This document shows, in pieces, positions 55,501-60,940 of a DNA stretch of 64,000 nt (positions within the stretch are counted from its first letter, which is position 1; the number at the start of each line of letters is the position of its first letter). Origin of the DNA: Galaxea fascicularis (taxonomy: Eukaryota > Cnidaria > Anthozoa > Scleractinia > Euphylliidae); assembly GCA_948470475.1 (NCBI GenBank), contig OX419338.1:6421205-6485204 (forward strand). The letters are read 5' to 3'. The notes beneath the pieces are model-generated. The model made no database searches, had not been told where the DNA came from, and saw nothing but the letters and a program-made list of their open reading frames with translations. The position numbers and the translations under genes were made by a program.

Positions 55501-58500
55501 ATTCTCGTTTTCCACGGAGATAATCTAACCAAAAAAACAAGAATTGTATATGATCAACTAGACTCAAACAGTACGAACTGTTGACAATTAAATACGTCAA
55601 GTAGACGTTATAGTTGATGTTCAGGTGAATAACAAGCAATCCCCTCGCGAAGCAAAAACAATCCAGAAAAAATGAATTCCAAAACACGTTAGAATAAGTT
55701 TCCCCGTAGGATGGTCTCAGCCTGGGAGATTTCTAGCCCACGGATATTTAGTTGTGCTTTTCACCTTGAACGATAAGTTTAATAAATTCGAAAATCTCAA
55801 AGATAATAATCAACCACGAAGAGACCATGAAGTTGTAACCCTCATTATTATATAGCAAGCTCCGCGACCGGGCAAGATGAGGCGAATTCTGTGTTCTTAT
55901 TGGCTTGCCGAGCAGGCAAGATGGGCCGATATTGCCCGATATTGCCCAATGTTGCCCGATATTAATCCTTGGTACGCTCTGAAACGTGCAATGCGCTCAA
56001 TATACCTTGGGATAGTATGACTGGGCGTCAAGATCAACAACTGACAGGTCCTTCTGTCTGTAACGAAATATCAACGAGAATCATTCATTGTCCACCACTA
56101 TGTAACAAAGATGAGATCCACTTCCTCTCACCTCTCTGGAATATTTATCACTAACCTCCATGTACATTTTTACTCGTTGTTGAATCGAACGTTTGTAAAT
56201 TTGGTGTTGTTTCTGTTTTAGTTTTTGTTCTGTTTTTTTAATAAAGGTTTCCGATCACTTGCAAAACATACAAAGTTTTCTAATAAATACATCTTCAAAA
56301 CCAAATATATGGTATGTTCCAAAATCTCAGAGAGATCAAAACAACTTGTTCCAGTCCTTCTCTTTAATTAATAACCATCACATTCCAAAAAAATGTTTTG
56401 AGAGCAATGTTCCGATTCAGTGGCTAATCAACGACTTAATTTGAAAAAAAACACATCAAACTTTCGCCTAGGGTTCTTAGTCAGTCGCTGATGAAATAAG
56501 TGAAAGAATGTCACGACAGGAATCCTTTTAATGCATAGATTAATCTTTGATGAATAAACTTTCATAATTAATTCAGCTAATCTAGCAAATGTGATAACGC
56601 AAACATTACCTTGACGTAAAGAGAAGTCCGCTCTCCCAAAGAAGAAATTCTGCCGTAAGGCCTGCAGAAGCAGCAAGAGGTTAATGATACTGAACAAATG
56701 ATTGATTTACTAATATCACGGTATTCTATGTTTGACGCCGTCAACATCACATACCTCCGATCTTGATTTCAGCGAGATTCTTGTTAGAGATCCTGAGAAG
56801 AACATCCACTGCCGACAGTGCAGCCTCGACTTTCAGACTAACAGTGCTTTCTGTTTTCCGAGTTATTCCTGAATCACTTTGGCTGCTTGGTGAAGGAACA
56901 GCCGCAGTATTTCCAAGACTAAAATAGAAGATATGTCATTTGAAATTTCAGACTTGACAGTTACAAAGGACGAAAGGGTAATTACCCGTCCTGGAGACAG
57001 CAATCAGTGAAAGTTTGCAATTCAGTTGTCCTTTAGTTTTCGTCGTGACCTTTTGTGTATGAACGCCTTAGATCTTCGTACGGCGTGATGTCTGCATGTA
57101 CGGCGAGGCAATTTGAGGGCGCTTACCATTGGTCAGAACTGGCCGGACAGACCAGTCCATTTGTAAAGATCAGTTTATTTCTACATAATATGCATAACAG
57201 GGGTGTCTTTTTAGAGAAAACTCTCCAAAGAAGCGTATTTCATTTTCAAAGTGACCGGTCTGGCTGGCCACTTCTGACCAAATGGTAAGCGCCCTGAGAT
57301 TCAACGCCGTTCTACTAGTAAACACACGAGAAAGTTTTCCACTTAACCAACACATAAAAGCAAATGGTGTCGTAAGCCTTGCTTAAGGTATCGCAGTTAT
57401 TTGATGCAATTAAATATTAAATATTATTATAAGACATGGAAGCCTTGAATCTAACTACAATCCCAGTCACACTGTATCCTAAATCACCAAACAGCTCCAT
57501 TCTATGTCGGTCGGTGTTTGAAATTGCTAGCCCACCCCCAACGGATGCATTTTTATGGCGCGTACCATTTTTTTTTTTGCGTGTAGGTTTCTCGCAAAAT
57601 CGAGATTTCTGAAATTTTGTCTCTTTGAAGTTGATTTCTTGAAGCGTTGTTACCTTTCAATTATGTTTTGATAAGTTCGAGTTTGAACCTTTAATTTCAA
57701 GACAAGTGTTCACAAAAGTCGATATTGATCGTGACCAAGATTGCATCTCCGGCAGTAAAGTTATGAGATTACCAGGACACAAGAGCGAGGCCGTGCATCT
57801 GCAAATCCATCAGTGCCTTCTGTAAGCAGTCTATTTTCAGCTTTGAAAATTTGGCTTTCACTTGCTGTTCGATGGTGCAAAATGTAGATTCAAATTCCGG
57901 GCATCTGGGATCCACCTTTAGAAGAGAAGGTACCGTGTTGAGAGACAAGTCAGGTTTTGTTTATTGAGGCATTTCACTGCCTCACCAAGCAGCAGATGAA
58001 GAAACCAGATAATGCCCCGTATAAGCTGAGGGTTATGGCGAGTCAATGGACATCGTGGGGTCGAAAATGTCTATTTCAACTGAAGGTAAACTCTGGTCCC
58101 GAGCGGAAATCTAGTGCATGACCTTACAAGACAGAAAGGCAGGCAGCGAGTTCATGTGCTATTTGTGGTATCCTCGGAGGCCTTGGAGCGACTAATTAGA
58201 CGGGTGAATAGTTCAAAACGGGTCGGGGTGAGGACAAATGTCAGCGGGGAAGAGCCAAACTGTAAACTTTTATTCGCTCGTACATTTATGACTCCCCTCG
58301 TTGATCCAAAGTTTCAAAAACGTGTCCCTGGATCTCCATGGACAGTGCCCCCTATTTCACCTCATAGGCCGCCCTTTTTGGGTATGATACATGTACAAAA
58401 CAAATATTCATAAATGGTGTGTCTGAGAAACCAGGAGGACAAAACATACATCACTTAAACACATTTTGTACTCACTCTCTTATATGACACACAGATAAGA

Positions 58501-60850
58501 TCATCATCTCGAGAAGATGACAATAATTTTACTGGTGAGCCATCAGAATCTAAGAAACAAGAACAACAACAGATCGATATCATGAAGATCGTTCACAATT
58601 ACGCCACCGTGCATCCAAATGCATCTTATGTTATTGTATTTATATCTTGCACTTCAAAGTTATCTGGTTGATACACCTTACAAATGATGAATGAGAGAAT
58701 AGAATTACAACTCGGCTGCTACCTGAGATATAAAGCAAGGTGTCCAGAGATAACCAAGAAAGCAAGCTTCCAGGAATCGCTTCCAGACAGATCAATGGAA
58801 TAATCTCCCAGGCCGTCTTACCCAACTTGAAGTTAATTCTAAAATATCTATAAATCGAAAGCTCCTTACTCTTAGTAAAGCAGATCAGCCATATCATCAA
58901 AACCGTAATTTCTCACACACAACTGGGAGCCATGCCAAGCCAACCATGCAGCCTGACATGTGAAAAATTGTTTGATTCTATTGTATCTAATCCAGATCAT
59001 AAGTTGCATCATTTTCTCCCTCCCAGAACTATTGTCATTATAACCTCAGAAGACAACGCCACTTTGCAAATCCAGTCATGCGTACCGAGCGTTTTTCAAG
59101 CACATTTCTGCCATCTATGTGCAGGCTTAGCAGTTTTTGTATAAAGTATAATTCATTTTAAGTATAATTTTATAAATTAGAATTCTAAAGAACAATTTTG
59201 TAGATTTTTTTAAAATTAGTACATTTTCATATTTTAAGTTTTGTATCAAATGTATTTGTAAATTCACGCAATTCAACATTAGAGGCCTGCCATATGGTTT
59301 GAATTAAAGCTATTTATCTATCTACCTACCTATCTATCTATCTAATATCAACACCACAAATCAACAATATTACAGGGCAAAAGAGCAACTAGACTTGATA
59401 CAATAACACTGGAACTATGGAACTACCTCAAATGAGAAAACAACTCAAAAAACACATGAAGGGTGGGTGGGTGGGGCAGGTCAGGCAATGGCAGATGGCA
59501 ACAAACAAACTGAACTTTCAACATCATGTGACCTGAAGACCCCCTGCACACTCGGACCCATACTCCCAGCTGTGTGTGAGAAAAACGTTTTCCGCTTTAT
59601 TTGTTCCTTAGCCAGCGGAAAACCACACGCTACCTGTATTTAGATGATCAACCAATTCAATCGCTCCAAGTTTTGCAGATGCGGTAAAAATCCACGTCTC
59701 CATGGTGACAGTGGCGCTCATGTCCTTCGTCTCAAGAACCAAGTAAGGCTTGGAAATCCCATCGACAATTCTTGGTGAATTTACTTGAACCTGGACAAAG
59801 TTGAATAACATCTTTCAGCAAGAACAAAACAGAAAAACGAACACGTAATGAAAGGTACGTTGGTTAACTTAGCCTATATGTACCAATAAAATCACAACAG
59901 TCGAGTGACGTAATCGATGGTTTAACTGGTTTTGTTAAGTTGTCCTTTCTATTTGTACTCTGCAAAAGAAGTACAGTAGAACGCATAAAACATGGTCCAT
60001 GCAAGAGCACTCTTTTATTTGCTGTGTTTTGTCTTATCCCACCAGCAATTTTCACAATCTCTCGGTAATACGAGACCCGAGTTGGATTCCTTCACTTGGT
60101 GTCAAAAAGAAGTTAAAGGTTTCCTCTGAGAGGCTCAGTGTAATCCGGTTTTCCCTCTTTTCTAAACCATCAATCCCAAATCTTAATAAATTCCAATTTA
60201 ATCTGGACTCCGAAGATATCACCCACGACAAACAAAGTCAGTTTAAGGTGCTTGCCAACACAAGTCGAACAAATCTCGTCTTTCAAACCAGTTCAGTGTG
60301 TCACCACCAAGTACGATCGACAGTGATGGACAAAACACCTTAGGACAACTGAAACAATGTTCACGAATAACCGCTCATTTAGAGTAACCTTGAAGACAAA
60401 GGTGTCCATATCCGTGCTAAATCGCATTGAGCTTCCTTCACTACCTCGTCTGAAAACACAAAATCGTTGAAGTACGGAAAACATTTTGGGAACGCGGGCT
60501 TATCAATGAAAGGGGCACTGTTCCAGATAAGAGCGAGTTCTCTGGTCAAAAAACCGCGAAAGCTTGCTCCCTGGCCCGACCCATGTCTACTGACCCCTTA
60601 AAAATCTTCCGTGATCCCCGGACTCTGAAAGTTACCTGAAACACTGAAGGGATAGGGTATGGCACAGATAAACGCGGCATAAATGAGAAATTGTCCAATG
60701 ACGTTTGTCTTTGATTGAGTTATCAGACCGTACACACACTGTAGGATTCACTTTTTCGTCGAAGCGTCGCCGTATATAAGGAATGAAAAGTTATTTTTTT
60801 AGTTATTGCTGTAAAGCGCCACTGAATTATCGGGAAATGGCGCTCAACAA

Positions 60851-60940
<90 letters not shown>

